64,000 nt of DNA from Methyloceanibacter methanicus (GCF_001723285.1 NZ_LPWG01000007.1:1-64000); one strand, 5' to 3'. Shown: positions 20,565 to 30,053, counted from the first letter of the stretch. Program-made: numbers and translations. Notes: a model not told the origin generated them from the sequence alone.

Positions 20565-21862
20565 GTGGCCAACGTCGTGGTCGTCGGTTCCCAATGGGGT
20601 GACGAGGGCAAGGGCAAGATCGTGGACTGGCTGTCCGAGCGCGCCGATGTGGTGGTGCGCTTTCAGGGCGGACACAATGCCGGTCACACGCTGGTGGTCG
20701 ACGGCAAGACCTACAAGCTCTCGCTTCTGCCCTCTGGCGTCGTGCGTCAGAACAAGCTCTCCGTGATCGGCAACGGGGTCGTGGTGGACCCGTGGGCCTT
20801 GGTGGATGAGATCGCGCGTGTCGAGGAGCTCGGCGTGGCGATCACACGGGACAATCTTCGCATCGCCGAGAACGCGACGCTGATCCTGCCGCTGCATCGT
20901 GAGCTGGACGCCTTGCGCGAAGCGGCGGCCGGTGCGGGCAAGATCGGCACCACCAAGCGCGGTATCGGTCCGGCCTACGAGGACAAGGTGGGACGGCGGG
21001 CCATGCGCGTGATGGACTTGGCGGACCTGTCGGTCCTGAAGCCCAAGGTGGAGCGCATTCTCGCCCATCACAACCCGCTGCGGCGCGGCCTCGGCGAGCC
21101 CGAGATTTCGGCGGACGAGCTGTGCAACCAGATCACCCAGATCGCCGACAAGATCCTGCCCTATATGGACTCGGTCTGGTCGCTGCTCGACCAGGCCAAG
21201 CGCGACCGCAAACGCATTTTGTTCGAGGGCGCGCAAGGAGCGCTGCTCGATATCGATCACGGCACCTATCCGTTCGTCACGTCCTCCAACACCGTTGCGG
21301 CGCAAGCCGCGACCGGCTCCGGCATCGGGCCGAGCGCGATCAGCTACGTGCTGGGCATCACCAAGGCCTACACGACCCGCGTCGGCGAGGGACCGTTCCC
21401 CACCGAGCTGCACGACGAAACCGGCAGGCTGATTGGCGAGCGCGGGGCGGAATTCGGGACCGTGACCGGGCGTGCGCGCCGTTGCGGCTGGTTCGACGCG
21501 TGCCTCGTGCGGCAGACCTGCAAGGTGGCGGGGATCGACGGAATCGCGCTGACCAAGCTCGACGTTCTGGACGATATCCCCGACGGCAAGCTCAAGATCT
21601 GCGTCGGGTACACGCTCGATGGGGTGGAGCTCGACTACCTGCCCGCGGCCCAAGGGGCGCAGGCGCGCGTCCAGCCCGTCTACGAAGAGATGGAGGGCTG
21701 GACCGAATCGACGCAAGGCGCGCGCTCCTGGGCGGATTTGCCCGCGCAATGCATCAAATATGTCCGCAGGTCGAGGAGTTGACGGGCGTGCCCGTAGCGC
21801 TCCTGTCCACGAGCCCCGAGCGGGACGATACGATCCTCGTGCGCGATCCGTTCGCGGGGTAG
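20565..21862 (+). CDS. purA: Adenylosuccinate synthetase, frameshifted near the C-terminus
   Basis: Start GTG at 20565 with AGGGG upstream gives the classic N-terminus [23 protein letters not shown]- and IMP-binding blocks follow: [45 protein letters not shown] and [10 protein letters not shown]. PurA joins IMP and aspartate in AMP synthesis. The printed frame stops at 21782, but one missing C near 21766 (CGCAGG where CGCCAGG is expected) restores [19 protein letters not shown] and the canonical end [14 protein letters not shown] to the stop at 21862. Since purA is normally indispensable without purine supply, a consensus error is the simplest reading. Confidence 0.93.
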
Positions 21863-21870
21863 GGGACGAC

Positions 21871-22644
21871 ATGGCCGAGCGCACATATCCCTGGAAGGTC
21901 GCTTGGATCACGGGCGCATCGGGCGCGATCTGCGGCGAGGTCGCGCGGCGCCTGGCCGATGCGGGCGTGCAGGTCGCGGCCACGGCGCGGCCGAGCGAGC
22001 GGCTCGATGCGCTGGCCGCCGCAAGCCCCAACATCACGGCGTTTCCCGCCGACGTGCTGGACGTCGAGGCCCTCAAGGCGTGCGCGGCCAAGGTGGAGGC
22101 TGCGCTCGGCCCCATCGAACTCGCGCTGCTGGGGGCCGGCATGTACGTGCCCTTCGACATCCGCAATATCGATGCGGGCGGCTTCGGCAAGACCATGGCG
22201 CTCAACGTGGATGGTGTGCTGAACGGCGTGGCCGCCGTGTTGCCGGCGATGCTGAACCGCGGGGAGGGGCATCTCGCCATCATGGGCTCGCTGTTCGGCT
22301 ATGCGGGCTGGCCGGGCAATGGCGGCTACGGGGCCAGCAAGGCGGCGGTGATCAACCTGGCCGAGAGCCTGAAACTCGAGCTGCGGGGCACGGGGGTCGA
22401 CCTGACCCTGATCAATCCGGGCTTTGTCGATACGCCGCTGAACGCGTCCTACGATCCGAAGAAGAAGCTGTTCGTGATGTCGAAGGAGCGCTGTGCCCGG
22501 AAGATCCTCGAAAAGCTGCCGAAGCGGCCCTACGAGATCGCCTTTCCGCCCCAGGTCGAATTGTTCCTCAAGACCGTGCGCAACCTGCCGCGTGCTGCGT
22601 CCTTCCCGCTCGTGCGCTGGTTCATCAAGGCGACGGGGTCTTAA
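21871..22644 (+). CDS. Short-chain dehydrogenase/reductase
   Basis: 257 residues. It has the Rossmann motif ITGASGAICGEVARRLA, although the usual TGxxxGIG reads TGASGAIC, and the catalytic Ser in IMGSLFGYAGWPG with YGASKAAV (Tyr-x-x-x-Lys). After the fold the tail PQVELFLKTVRNLPR resembles SDRs acting on lipid or long hydrophobic substrates, which is inference. AGGGGA lies 4-5 bp before the ATG, 8 bp after the true purA stop, so it may be read through from purA. Confidence 0.85.
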   Translation: MAERTYPWKVAWITGASGAICGEVARRLADAGVQVAATARPSERLDALAAASPNITAFPADVLDVEALKACAAKVEAALGPIELALLGAGMYVPFDIRNIDAGGFGKTMALNVDGVLNGVAAVLPAMLNRGEGHLAIMGSLFGYAGWPGNGGYGASKAAVINLAESLKLELRGTGVDLTLINPGFVDTPLNASYDPKKKLFVMSKERCARKILEKLPKRPYEIAFPPQVELFLKTVRNLPRAASFPLVRWFIKATGS

Positions 22645-22647
22645 GGC

Positions 22648-23634
22648 TCACGTCGCAGTCGTGCGCGGCGGGGCCATGAACTCGGGCCCGAGGGGTTCGG
22701 CGATGGTCTCGCCGAGAATCCGGTCGATCTCCGCCATGGTGGCGGCATCGATGTGCCAGCCCATGACGTCGGGGACGGGATCGAGCTGCGAAGGCCGGCG
22801 CGCGCCCCAAAGGGCGATCGTGTCGCCCTGATCGAGGATCCAGCGCACCGCGAGCGCGAGCACGGACTTACCGAATTTCTCACGGGCCAGCGCGTCGAGC
22901 CTGGCCACGGCGGCGAGGTACGCCCCGCGCCGGTCGGGCTGGAACTTCGGATCGACGTTCCGCAGATCGTCGCCCTCGAAGGTGGTGTCGGCGGCGATCT
23001 TTCCGGACAAGAGTCCGCGGCACAGCGCGCCGTAGGTCAGCGCCACGATGCCGTGGGCCTTTGCGTAGGGCAGGACATCGTCCTCGGCGCCGCGTTCGAA
23101 GAGATTGTAGGGCGGTTGGACCGTCGCGATCGGCGCAACTTTCCGGAAGCGGTCCATCTGCGCCACATCGAAATTGCTGACGCCGATGGCGCGAATCTTT
23201 CCATCGCGCCGGAATGCGTCGAGCGTTTCGGCCGTGACCTCGAACGCCGTCGCCTCGTCGGGCCAGTGGACCTGGTAGATGTCGATCACGTCGGTCCGAA
23301 GCCGATGAAGCGAATCGTCGAGTTCGTGCCGCAGGCGCTCCGGGCGCGAATTGCGGCGCGGGCGCCCTTCGCTCCAATCCAGCCCCACCTTCGTCGCGAT
23401 CAGGACCTCGTCCCGGCGTCCCTCCAGGGCGCGGCCGACGATCTCCTCCGACTGGCCGAAGCCGTAGACCGGCGCCGTGTCGACGAGGTTGATCCCGAGA
23501 TCGAGCGCGCGGTGGATCGTCGCGATGGCATCTTTCTCGTCGGTGCCGCCCCACATCCAGCCGCCGATGGCCCAGGTGCCGAGCGCGATACGCGATGCCG
23601 GAAAGGGTAGGCCCGGAATGCTCGTCTGCTCCAT
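22648..23634 (-). CDS. Aldo/keto reductase
   Basis: 328 residues, a TIM-barrel NADPH-dependent reductase. The catalytic tetrad is visible: Asp in LVDTAPVYG, Tyr in the same segment, Lys in LIATKVGLD and His in IYQVHWPDEA. The C-terminal cofactor region reads TIALWGARRPSQLD. The closest style is the YajO/perakine-reductase class with unknown substrate. Start ATG follows GAGGAGC. It is convergent with the SDR gene (3-bp gap) and lies just downstream of the FAD oxidase on the same strand. Confidence 0.9.
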   Translation of the reverse strand: MEQTSIPGLPFPASRIALGTWAIGGWMWGGTDEKDAIATIHRALDLGINLVDTAPVYGFGQSEEIVGRALEGRRDEVLIATKVGLDWSEGRPRRNSRPERLRHELDDSLHRLRTDVIDIYQVHWPDEATAFEVTAETLDAFRRDGKIRAIGVSNFDVAQMDRFRKVAPIATVQPPYNLFERGAEDDVLPYAKAHGIVALTYGALCRGLLSGKIAADTTFEGDDLRNVDPKFQPDRRGAYLAAVARLDALAREKFGKSVLALAVRWILDQGDTIALWGARRPSQLDPVPDVMGWHIDAATMAEIDRILGETIAEPLGPEFMAPPRTTAT

Positions 23635-23670
23635 CGTGCTCCTCGTCTTCGCGGGCGTGCGGCCCCGGCG

Positions 23671-25031
23671 CTAGGACAGCAGATCGCGAAAGTGCTGGTC
23701 CAGGAACCGGTCTTTCGGATCGCGCTCCGCCCGCGCGGCGGCGAATTTCTGCAGACGCGTGCCGAAGGAGCGGCGGGCCATTTCGCGGGTGAGGAACGGC
23801 GTCTGGTTGAAGAGCGGCGTTCCGCCGCGCTCGCTGCAGAAATCGTTGTAGGCGTGGAGAAACTCTTCCCATTCCCGGCCGCCGGTGGAGGCGGGATCGA
23901 TGCTCATGCCGGGGCCTTCCCACGTGTAGGAGAACAAGGCCTCGCAGTCCCGGCTGATCACGTAACCGACGGACGGGAGGTTGCAGCGGAAGCCGGTACC
24001 TTTCTCGTAGGCGATGCAGAAGTCGCAATACTGCTCGAGGATGTCGAAGAAGTCGGTCTCCCGGAACGACCACATGCTGAACAGGTAGAAGACCTTGGGC
24101 TGCCGCGGATAGGTGATGATCTGCGCGTGGGGCCAGCTGTGATTGTAGCGCATCAGCCGCACCATCAGCTGGCGCTGGACGTAGAAGAACGCATCGTGGG
24201 CGGCGGCACGCCATTTCTTGTTCTTGATGTTGGTGTCGATCCAGGTCGCCACCGCGGGCGCGTATTGCTTCCAGAACTTGTTGCGATATTGCCAGCGGAG
24301 CCGGGAGGTCGGCTTCTTGTCGGGATGCTGCTTGCGCAGCTCCACCACGACGCGTTTTGCATAAGGGTAGATGTAGTACATGACCGCGTGTCCGCGCGCC
24401 TTGTACACGGGCAGAAACTTGCGGAACTCGTCGAGGCTGAGCCCGTAATGGCGCACTTCGAGGGCCTGGGTGGGACGCACCTTCAGCGTGACCTCGAAGA
24501 TGAGACCGAACAGGCCGTAGCTGGTGCGGAACAGCTGCATTTCCTGGGGGTCGTCGGCCTCGGTGATCTCCCGGATCTGGCCGTTGGCGTCGACATAGCG
24601 GATTCCCATCACGTAGGAGCTGACCTGGCCGTACTCGCCCGGGAAGGAACTGTCCTTGGTGGCCGCGCAGGCGAAGGCGGCCAGGGTCGTGTTGCCGATC
24701 TCGGTGGTGATGTAGGGCTGGAGCCCGCGGGCCTTCAGCGCCTTGGCGAGGTCGCCATGGGTGCGCCCGCCTCGACGGTCACGGTGTCGTCCGTGAAGTG
24801 CAGGATGCGATTCATGGCCGTCATGTCGACCATGGTGCCGCCCTCGTCGTCGCCGTTCATGCGCGCGGTGGAATGCATCGAGCCGGCGGGGCGCACGGGC
24901 GATGGAAAGCGCACGGGGTCGGTCACGATCTCGACGAGATCCTCGACGCTTTCCGGCCGGACCTTCACGCGCGGGTGGTAGGTCCAGGTCCCGTCCCAGT
25001 TCTTGACGGTGACGTCCTGCTGACTGTCCAT
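23671..25031 (-). CDS. FAD-linked oxidase, one-base frameshift
   Basis: A PCMH-type FAD-binding domain begins at MDSQQDVTVKNWDGTWTYHP and reads VRPESVEDLVEIV, RPAGSMHSTARMNGDDEGG and ILHFTDDTVTVEAGA. The frame then breaks near 24763: GCGGGCGCACCCATGG lacks one base that would give VEAGATHGDLAKALKARG. The rest (ITTEIGNTTLAAFACAATKDS, a long substrate domain with many aromatic residues, ending at 23671) follows in the new frame. Restored length is about 453 residues. D-arabinono-lactone-oxidase or cholesterol-oxidase-like enzymes share this layout. The substrate is unknown. Confidence 0.8.
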
Positions 25032-25281
25032 GAAATTTCCTCAACTCGGCGCTGCGTGGTGGGGCAGTCGCCCCTACGGGTAACTTCCATCGAAACGAGG
25101 CACAAGCGAAATGCCGCCTCGCCCCTACAGAGCTTTCCTGAGGAGGCGGCGACTTGAGCCAAATCAATGAGACGGCGCCAATTTCCTATGGGTTGATGAG
25201 GGACGCGTGGAGTGCTTTGGTCTGCCGTAATTTGGAGCTAGTCTTGGGTGCTTGTGTCGCACCCAAGGTCTGAGAGGTGAC

Positions 25282-26658
25282 GTGAGGCGATACTGCATTA
25301 TTGGCGCCGGCGCCTGCGGGTTACCCGTGGTGAAGCGGTTCGCGGAGAACGGGATCGCCTTCGACTGCTTCGAGGCAGAGGGCGACGTGGGGGGGATTTG
25401 GAACCTCGACAGTCCCCACGCGGTATACGGCTCGACCTATCTGAATTCGTCCCGGAAGCTCACGCGGTATCTCGACTTCGACTTTTCCGAAGACTGGCCC
25501 GTCTATGCGAGCGCGGCCCAGGCGCAAGACTATTTGCGGGCCTATGCGGAGGAGTTCGGCCTCTACGAGCACATCACCTTCAACACCAGGGTCGAGAAGA
25601 TCGAACGGACGGGCGAGGGGTGGCTGGTCACGCTTCAAGGGGAGACCGAGCCCCGGCCCTATGACGGCGTGGTCGTGGCGACCGGCCATCACTGGCATCC
25701 TTCCGTGCCGGACTATCCGGGGACGTTCGAGGGCGAGGTGCTGCACTCCCACGATGTGAAGTCGAAGGGCCAGCTCAAGGGCAAGCGGGTTCTCGTCGTG
25801 GGGGCGGGCAATTCGGCCGTGGACATTCTCGACGACGCCGCGCACGACGGTGAGGCGGCCATCCATTCGATGCGCCGCACCTATTACTTCTTCCCCAAGC
25901 TCCTGTTCGGCAAGCCGACCGATACGGTCATCGACCGGTTGAGCCGCGCGCCGCTGCCGCGCAAGTTCATGTACGGGATCTACAAGCTCGGCATGCTGGT
26001 CTTGATCGGCTCCCATGGGCGCTACGGTCTGCCGAAGCCGGACCACGACCTTTTCGAGGCGCACCCCACCGCCTCGAACACCTATCTGGACCACCTCGTC
26101 CATGGCCGAGTCGTGGCCAAGCCGGGCGTGGCGCGCATGGAAGGGAACCGCGTCTATTTTACGGACGATACGTCGGCGGAGGTCGATCTCCTCATCTGGG
26201 CGACGGGCTTTAGCGTCCACTTCCCGTTCATGGACGACAGCTATGTGCTCGACGAGCAGGGCTGGTCGAAGTTGTTCATCCATACCTTCCACCGCGATTG
26301 GGACGACTTTTTCGCGGCCGGGCTGTTCGATCCGGCCGAAGGCGGGGTCTGGCAGATCGCCGATTATCAGGCGCGCCTGATCGCGGCCTTCATCACGGCC
26401 CAGGAGAACGATCCGGCGCGTGCCGATTGGTTCCGCGCGCTGAAGCGGACCGGCAAACCCGATATCGGCCATGGCATCAAACGCCAGGATACGCCGTGGC
26501 ATCGGTTCGAGATCCATCACCTGCGCTTCCGCCGCTACATGAAGCGCCTGCTCAAGAAGTTCGGCGCCAGCGCGCGGCCGGCCGGCGATTTGCGCAAGAT
26601 GGGCGAAAGCCGCCAGAACGCGAAGTCGGCGGGCGAGACGCTGAAGCTCGCATCCTAG
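25282..26658 (+). CDS. Flavin-containing monooxygenase (NAD(P)-binding)
   Basis: About 458 residues from GTG at 25282 (GAGAGG just upstream). The FAD motif is CIIGAGACGLPVVKRF, followed by GDVGGIWNL. The FMO fingerprint region reads YPGTFEGEVLHSHD, and the NADPH motif is VLVVGAGNSAVDI. The C-terminal part has ATGFSVHFPFMD. Such enzymes oxygenate soft nucleophiles (N, S) or carry out Baeyer-Villiger oxidation, including trimethylamine monooxygenases in methylotrophs. I cannot tell the substrate. A TTG start at 25252 is a less likely alternative. Confidence 0.88.
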   Translation: MRRYCIIGAGACGLPVVKRFAENGIAFDCFEAEGDVGGIWNLDSPHAVYGSTYLNSSRKLTRYLDFDFSEDWPVYASAAQAQDYLRAYAEEFGLYEHITFNTRVEKIERTGEGWLVTLQGETEPRPYDGVVVATGHHWHPSVPDYPGTFEGEVLHSHDVKSKGQLKGKRVLVVGAGNSAVDILDDAAHDGEAAIHSMRRTYYFFPKLLFGKPTDTVIDRLSRAPLPRKFMYGIYKLGMLVLIGSHGRYGLPKPDHDLFEAHPTASNTYLDHLVHGRVVAKPGVARMEGNRVYFTDDTSAEVDLLIWATGFSVHFPFMDDSYVLDEQGWSKLFIHTFHRDWDDFFAAGLFDPAEGGVWQIADYQARLIAAFITAQENDPARADWFRALKRTGKPDIGHGIKRQDTPWHRFEIHHLRFRRYMKRLLKKFGASARPAGDLRKMGESRQNAKSAGETLKLAS

Positions 26659-26723
26659 CGCGTCCTGCGCGCATCCGGGCCGGTCGGGGCGCATGCCCCG
26701 CAAACCGCAACCCCCAAGACGCA

Positions 26724-26756
26724 AAAAGGCCCGGAGAAGGAGCCTCCGGGCCTTTT
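26724..26756. terminator. Bidirectional terminator between FMO and phasin genes
   Basis: AAAAGGCCCGGAG and CTCCGGGCCTTTT form a 13-bp stem with a 7-base loop, with A and T runs suiting both strands. Confidence 0.92.
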
Positions 26757-26780
26757 CTGCTGCTAGCGGCAAAAAGCCGA

Positions 26781-27152
26781 TTAAGACGCGGTAACTGCGG
26801 CAGTGGTCTTCTCCACGGCCTTCTCAACCGGCTTATACGCGTCGCGAGCGACAGAGGCATACATCTCGCCGATCTTCGTCATCTCAGCCATCCAGCTCTC
26901 GTAGGCCGACTTGGCATACTGCGACTGAATCTCGATGGCGTGCTCGAGCGACTTGGCGCCGACGAGCTTCTCGAAGGTCGCGGTGGCATCGGCGAAGGCC
27001 TGCTTCGTGTAATCGGTGAAGCTGGTGCCGATCTCCTGGAAACCCTTGTTCATCTGGCCATAAGACTTGAGGACGGCTTCGTAGTTGTCCTTGCCCATTT
27101 TCTGGAAGTCCTTGGTCGCCTTGTCGAAGGTCGTCTTGTCAAATTCCATCAT
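26781..27152 (-). CDS. Phasin family protein
   Basis: 123 residues starting MMEFDKTTFDKATKDFQ, with AAGGA 10 bp upstream. It is a single amphipathic helical domain of the Phasin_2 type: NYEAVLKSYGQMNKGFQEIGTS, then FEKLVGAKSLEHAIEIQ and AKSAYESWMAEMTKIGEMY, ending in an Ala/Thr/Val tail. Phasins coat polyhydroxyalkanoate granules and limit their size. The promoter carries two TGC-N3-GCA sites, the core seen for PhaR/PhbF-type repressors, which supports regulation by PHA synthesis state. A longer in-frame reading upstream is not preceded by coding-like sequence. Confidence 0.9.
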   Translation of the reverse strand: MMEFDKTTFDKATKDFQKMGKDNYEAVLKSYGQMNKGFQEIGTSFTDYTKQAFADATATFEKLVGAKSLEHAIEIQSQYAKSAYESWMAEMTKIGEMYASVARDAYKPVEKAVEKTTAAVTAS

Positions 27153-27197
27153 TTCCGAGGTCCTTTCTATGCAGGTGCGCTGCTTGATCACGGCCTC

Positions 27198-27226
27198 CAT
27201 ATATTGCACCGCACAAGAGATTTCAA
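27198..27226 (-). promoter_or_regulatory. Phasin promoter (-35 and -10)
   Basis: On the minus strand TTGAAA (27221-27226) and TATATG (27198-27203) are separated by exactly 17 bp. Transcription would start near 27190, giving a 5' leader of about 38 bases. The spacer contains a TGC-N3-GCA operator. Confidence 0.7.
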
Positions 27227-27248
27227 CCCCTATTGTGCACCGCACAAT
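27205..27248. promoter_or_regulatory. Twin operators for a PhaR/PhbF-type repressor
   Basis: TGCACCGCA occurs at 27205-27213, inside the promoter spacer, and again at 27236-27244. The second is embedded in a perfect dyad ATTGTGC-ACC-GCACAAT (27232-27248). Centres are 31 bp apart, close to three helical turns, so bound dimers would lie on one DNA face. TGC-N3-GCA is the published core of PhbF sites. Assignment to the local PhaR homologue is inference. Confidence 0.65.
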
Positions 27249-27454
27249 AAAAAGCTCGTATGCCGTCCGGCCGGGGCCCTCGTACGGGCCGTAACCGTCC
27301 CTTGGCGGGGCCTTGCGGTTCGGGAATTCAGGGGGCGCGGGCAGTCCGCCTGACGCCCCGGTCTGCGGAGAAAGTGGTGCAGAGCAAGGCCTCGGCGGGA
27401 CCGCACGCGCCACAAGTGCTTGAGTGGGGCGGCCTGCAACCTTAAACCCATTCT

Positions 27455-29084
27455 ATGGCTCTGAGACGCGCGCAACTCCTGGATACGGCCCGACGCTGGA
27501 CGATCCCCAATCTCAAGCATTTCCAGGAGACAAGGCAGCCGACCGTCTGGCTCCTGGCGCCGCTGGTTGGGTTGATCACCGGCCTCGCGGCCATTCTGTT
27601 CCGTCTCGTCATCGGCGTCTTTCAATGGCCCTGGCTTCAGACCATGTCCGAGCATGTGGCGGCGGCCGCACGGCTGCAGCTGGTGGGTCGTCATGCTGGC
27701 CCCCGCCGCCGGCGGATTGCTGGTCGGCCTGTTGTTGCGCTATGCCCTGACCGCCAAGCGGACCGTGGCTGTGCCCGACGTCATGGAGGCGCGCGTCAAC
27801 GGGGGACGCGGCCTCGATCTCGGCCAGGGCATGATCAGTGCCGTGACCAGTGCGTTGTCGCTGGGATGCGGCGGCAGTGCCGGCCGCGAAGGACCGATCG
27901 TCCATCTCGGCGCCAGCATCGCCGTGGCCTTCTCGCAGAACCTGAACCTCCCCAACGCCGCACGGCGGACGTTGCTGGCTTCGGGCGCGGCAGGCGCGGT
28001 CGCCGCGTCGTTCAACGCCCCGATCGCGGGAGTGCTGTTCGCCCAGGAAGTCATTCTCGGCCATTTCTCGATCCGGACCTTCGTGCCGCTGGTGCTTTCG
28101 TCCGTGGTGGCCACGATCCTGTCGCAGGCCTGGTTCGGAGACGTCGCGGCCTTCATTGTGCCGAGCTACAGCATCGCGTCCTATCTCGAGGTGCCGGCGT
28201 TCATTCTGCTCGGCATCACCGCCGCGCTGGTGGCGGTCATCTTTCAGCTGACGATCCTGAGTACCGATTGGGTGGCGCGGAACGTGAACATGCCACTTGT
28301 CATGCGGCCCGTGGTCGGCGGCTTGCTCGTGGGCATCATGGCCATCTGGTACCCGGAGGTGTTGGGGGTGGGCTACGACACCACCGACGCGGCGCTGAAG
28401 GACCAGCTCGCCGTCGGTATGATGCTGCTCCTGATCGTGCTTAAGACGGTGGCGACGGCGATCACGCTGAGCTCGCGCTTCGGCGGCGGGGTGTTCTCGC
28501 CGGCCCTCTATCTCGGGGCCATGACCGGGGGCGCGTTCGGTCTCATCGCCGCCAACGTGTTCCCGGAAGTCGGTTCCAGCGAAGGGCTCTACGCCATTCT
28601 CGGCATGGGCGCGGTGGCGGCGGCCGTGCTCGGGGCGCCGATCTCGACGACGGTCATGGTGTTCGAGCTCACCGGCGGCTTCGAACTGAGCCTTGCGCTC
28701 CTGCTCACGGTCGCCGTGGCCAACGGCATCAACCAGGCGGTTCTCGGCCGGTCGCTGTTCCAGGCCCAGCTGGAATCGCGCGGCATCGTTCTCCATGAAG
28801 GGCCGCACCGTACGATCATGAAGGATCTGCGCGTGTCGGCCATCATGCGTCCTTTGGCGGAAGACGAGCCGGCGGCGCTTCCCGAACACGATCGCGAGCG
28901 GGCGATTCCCGCCAACGAAACGCTCGAGACGGCGTTGCGGACTTTCGACACGCTCGGCGCGGAGGCCCTGCCCGTGGTGGACCCGCACGACCGCGGCCGC
29001 ATTGTGGGCTGGATCTCCCAAACCTATGCGCTGCGCGCCTTCAACAAGGAGCTCATCGCGGCAAGTGTCGAGGAACACCGCTAG
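27455..29084 (+). CDS. ClC-type chloride channel/antiporter, frameshifted near the N-terminus
   Basis: The first 75 residues (MALRRAQLLDTARRW to TMSEHVAAAARLQ) run in one frame. From about 27680 the protein continues in another (WWVVMLAPAAGGLLVG), so one extra base, or two missing ones, lies near GCAGCTGGTGG. The rest has the ClC signatures GCGGSAGREGPIVHLGA and FGGGVFSPALYLGAMTG, and helix dipole motif GAPISTTVMVFELTGG. A partial CBS-like region follows, ending IVGWISQTYALRAF. Restored length is about 540 residues. Whether it is a channel or a proton antiporter depends on the gating glutamate, and GREGP has that Glu. Confidence 0.82.
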
Positions 29085-29103
29085 GCCGCGCAGCGCGTGC
29101 CGG

Positions 29104-29493
29104 TCAGGATACCGGGTGGGACTTGGGTTGCGGTGGCGCATTGGGTTCCAAAGGGGCATCGCCTTGTCCCGGGTCGGGCGAGAAGTATCGTTCGAACTTG
29201 CCGGGCACGCCGTTGAACGCGTCGGCGTCGCCGGGCGGTGCGCGCTTGACCGTGATGTTCGGCCAGACTTCGGCGTAGTCGGCGTTGAGCGCGAGCCATT
29301 TGTCGAGCTCGGGTTCGGTGTCGGGCGAGATCGCTTCGGCGGGGCATTCGGGTTCGCACACGCCGCAATCGATGCACTCGTCCGGATGAATGACGAGCAT
29401 GTTGGTGCCTTCATAGAAGCAGTCGACCGGACAGACCTCGACGCAGTCCATGTATTTGCACTTGATGCAGTTGTCGGTGACGACATAGGTCAT
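29104..29493 (-). CDS. fdxA: 7Fe ferredoxin FdxA
   Basis: 129 residues. It starts [29 protein letters not shown] and has the second cluster ligands in [12 protein letters not shown]. The spacing is that of [3Fe-4S][4Fe-4S] ferredoxins of the FdxA type. The Pro/Asp-rich C-terminal tail is longer than in most homologues. It is downstream of the truncated hemoglobin gene on the same strand and overlapped by it, which suggests an electron-transfer role with the hemoglobin, although FdxA also serves other pathways. Confidence 0.92.
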   Translation of the reverse strand: MTYVVTDNCIKCKYMDCVEVCPVDCFYEGTNMLVIHPDECIDCGVCEPECPAEAISPDTEPELDKWLALNADYAEVWPNITVKRAPPGDADAFNGVPGKFERYFSPDPGQGDAPLEPNAPPQPKSHPVS

Positions 29494-29941
29494 GGCGTCG
29501 CCTCTGACGGTCGTGTTCAGGCTGGTCGTGTTCAGGCCGGTAGAAGAGCGCGAGTTGAAGGCTCGTTGCGATGCGCTTCGCCTTGTCCCGGAAGCTGTCG
29601 GCGAGCGCGGTCCCGAACAGCTCGCGGCAGGTTTCGTCGAACAGCGCGAGCCAGCGCTCGAACAGGTCCGGGGTGATGCCCTCGACGCGTCGGTGCGCGG
29701 CCACGGGGTTCCCGTGATAGCGGCCGGACGTCAGCATGATCGACGACCAGAAGTCGCACATGGTGGCGAGATGGGCCGGCCACGCCTCCTCGGCGATGGC
29801 GTTCGCGAACACCGGGCCGAGGTCGCCGTCCCGGCGCACCTTCGCGTAGAAGCGGTCCACCAGATGCCGGATGCCGTCTTCTGTCAGCGGGGATTCAGTC
29901 GAGGATCCGTGGGCACAATCGGCACCGGGACACTCAAGCAT
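29411..29941 (-). CDS. Group III-like truncated hemoglobin, 3' end overlaps fdxA
   Basis: The ATG at 29941 follows AAGGAG with 6-bp spacing. The globin fold reads [23 protein letters not shown], then [27 protein letters not shown] and a helix [17 protein letters not shown], typical of group III truncated hemoglobins used in NO or oxygen chemistry. The globin-like part ends at ALFYRP near residue 136. The rest of the frame runs another 83 bases into fdxA and reads as Arg/His-rich noise. A missing base near 29530, inside a 15-bp tandem repeat, could explain this, since another frame stops right after FYRPA. Upstream lies an NsrR-type dyad. Confidence 0.8.
   Translation of the reverse strand: MLECPGADCAHGSSTESPLTEDGIRHLVDRFYAKVRRDGDLGPVFANAIAEEAWPAHLATMCDFWSSIMLTSGRYHGNPVAAHRRVEGITPDLFERWLALFDETCRELFGTALADSFRDKAKRIATSLQLALFYRPEHDQPEHDRQRRRHDLCRHRQLHQVQIHGLRRGLSGRLLL
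29509..29538. repeat. Tandem 15-bp repeat at the hemoglobin gene end
   Basis: Two adjacent copies of GGTCGTGTTCAGGCT, the second ending in C, 14 of 15 identical. They lie just where the hemoglobin protein should end and before the fdxA start. Confidence 0.8.
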
Positions 29942-29957
29942 GGCCAACTCCTTCTCT

Positions 29958-29998
29958 CCGGGATAAAAGATATATGGTAAGTATAACTTTTATCCCGG
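29958..29998. promoter_or_regulatory. 41-bp dyad, probable NsrR operator between hemoglobin and nsrR
   Basis: CCGGGATAAAAG (29958-29969) is perfectly repeated inverted as CTTTTATCCCGG (29987-29998), and inside it a TATA pair extends the symmetry about a 7-bp centre. The arms AAGATATAT and AGTATAACTT resemble the AAGATGYATTT half-sites of known NsrR operators. It starts 17 bp upstream of the hemoglobin ATG and so covers that promoter. The repressor gene starts at 30054 in the other direction. Confidence 0.65.
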
Positions 29999-30001
29999 AG
30001 C

Positions 30002-30030
30002 TTGCTCTAAAGCAATATTGAAAATATATG
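30002..30030 (+). promoter_or_regulatory. Probable nsrR promoter
   Basis: TTGCTC (30002-30007) and TATATG (30025-30030) are separated by 17 bp, 24 bp upstream of the nsrR ATG. The large dyad ends 4 bp upstream of this -35 element, compatible with mild autoregulation. Confidence 0.5.
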
Positions 30031-30053
30031 TTTTTGGATCGGAGGACGCCATC

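Noticed and set aside
20550..22283. Long minus-strand open frame opposite purA and the SDR gene
   Set aside because: Same reason: an antisense shadow across two well-supported genes, with no recognisable protein.
25032..25281. Repeated CGCCCCTAC boxes upstream of the monooxygenase gene examined for a tRNA or riboswitch
   Set aside because: Only short direct repeats and one small GGGGC stem are present. No known RNA fold could be built.
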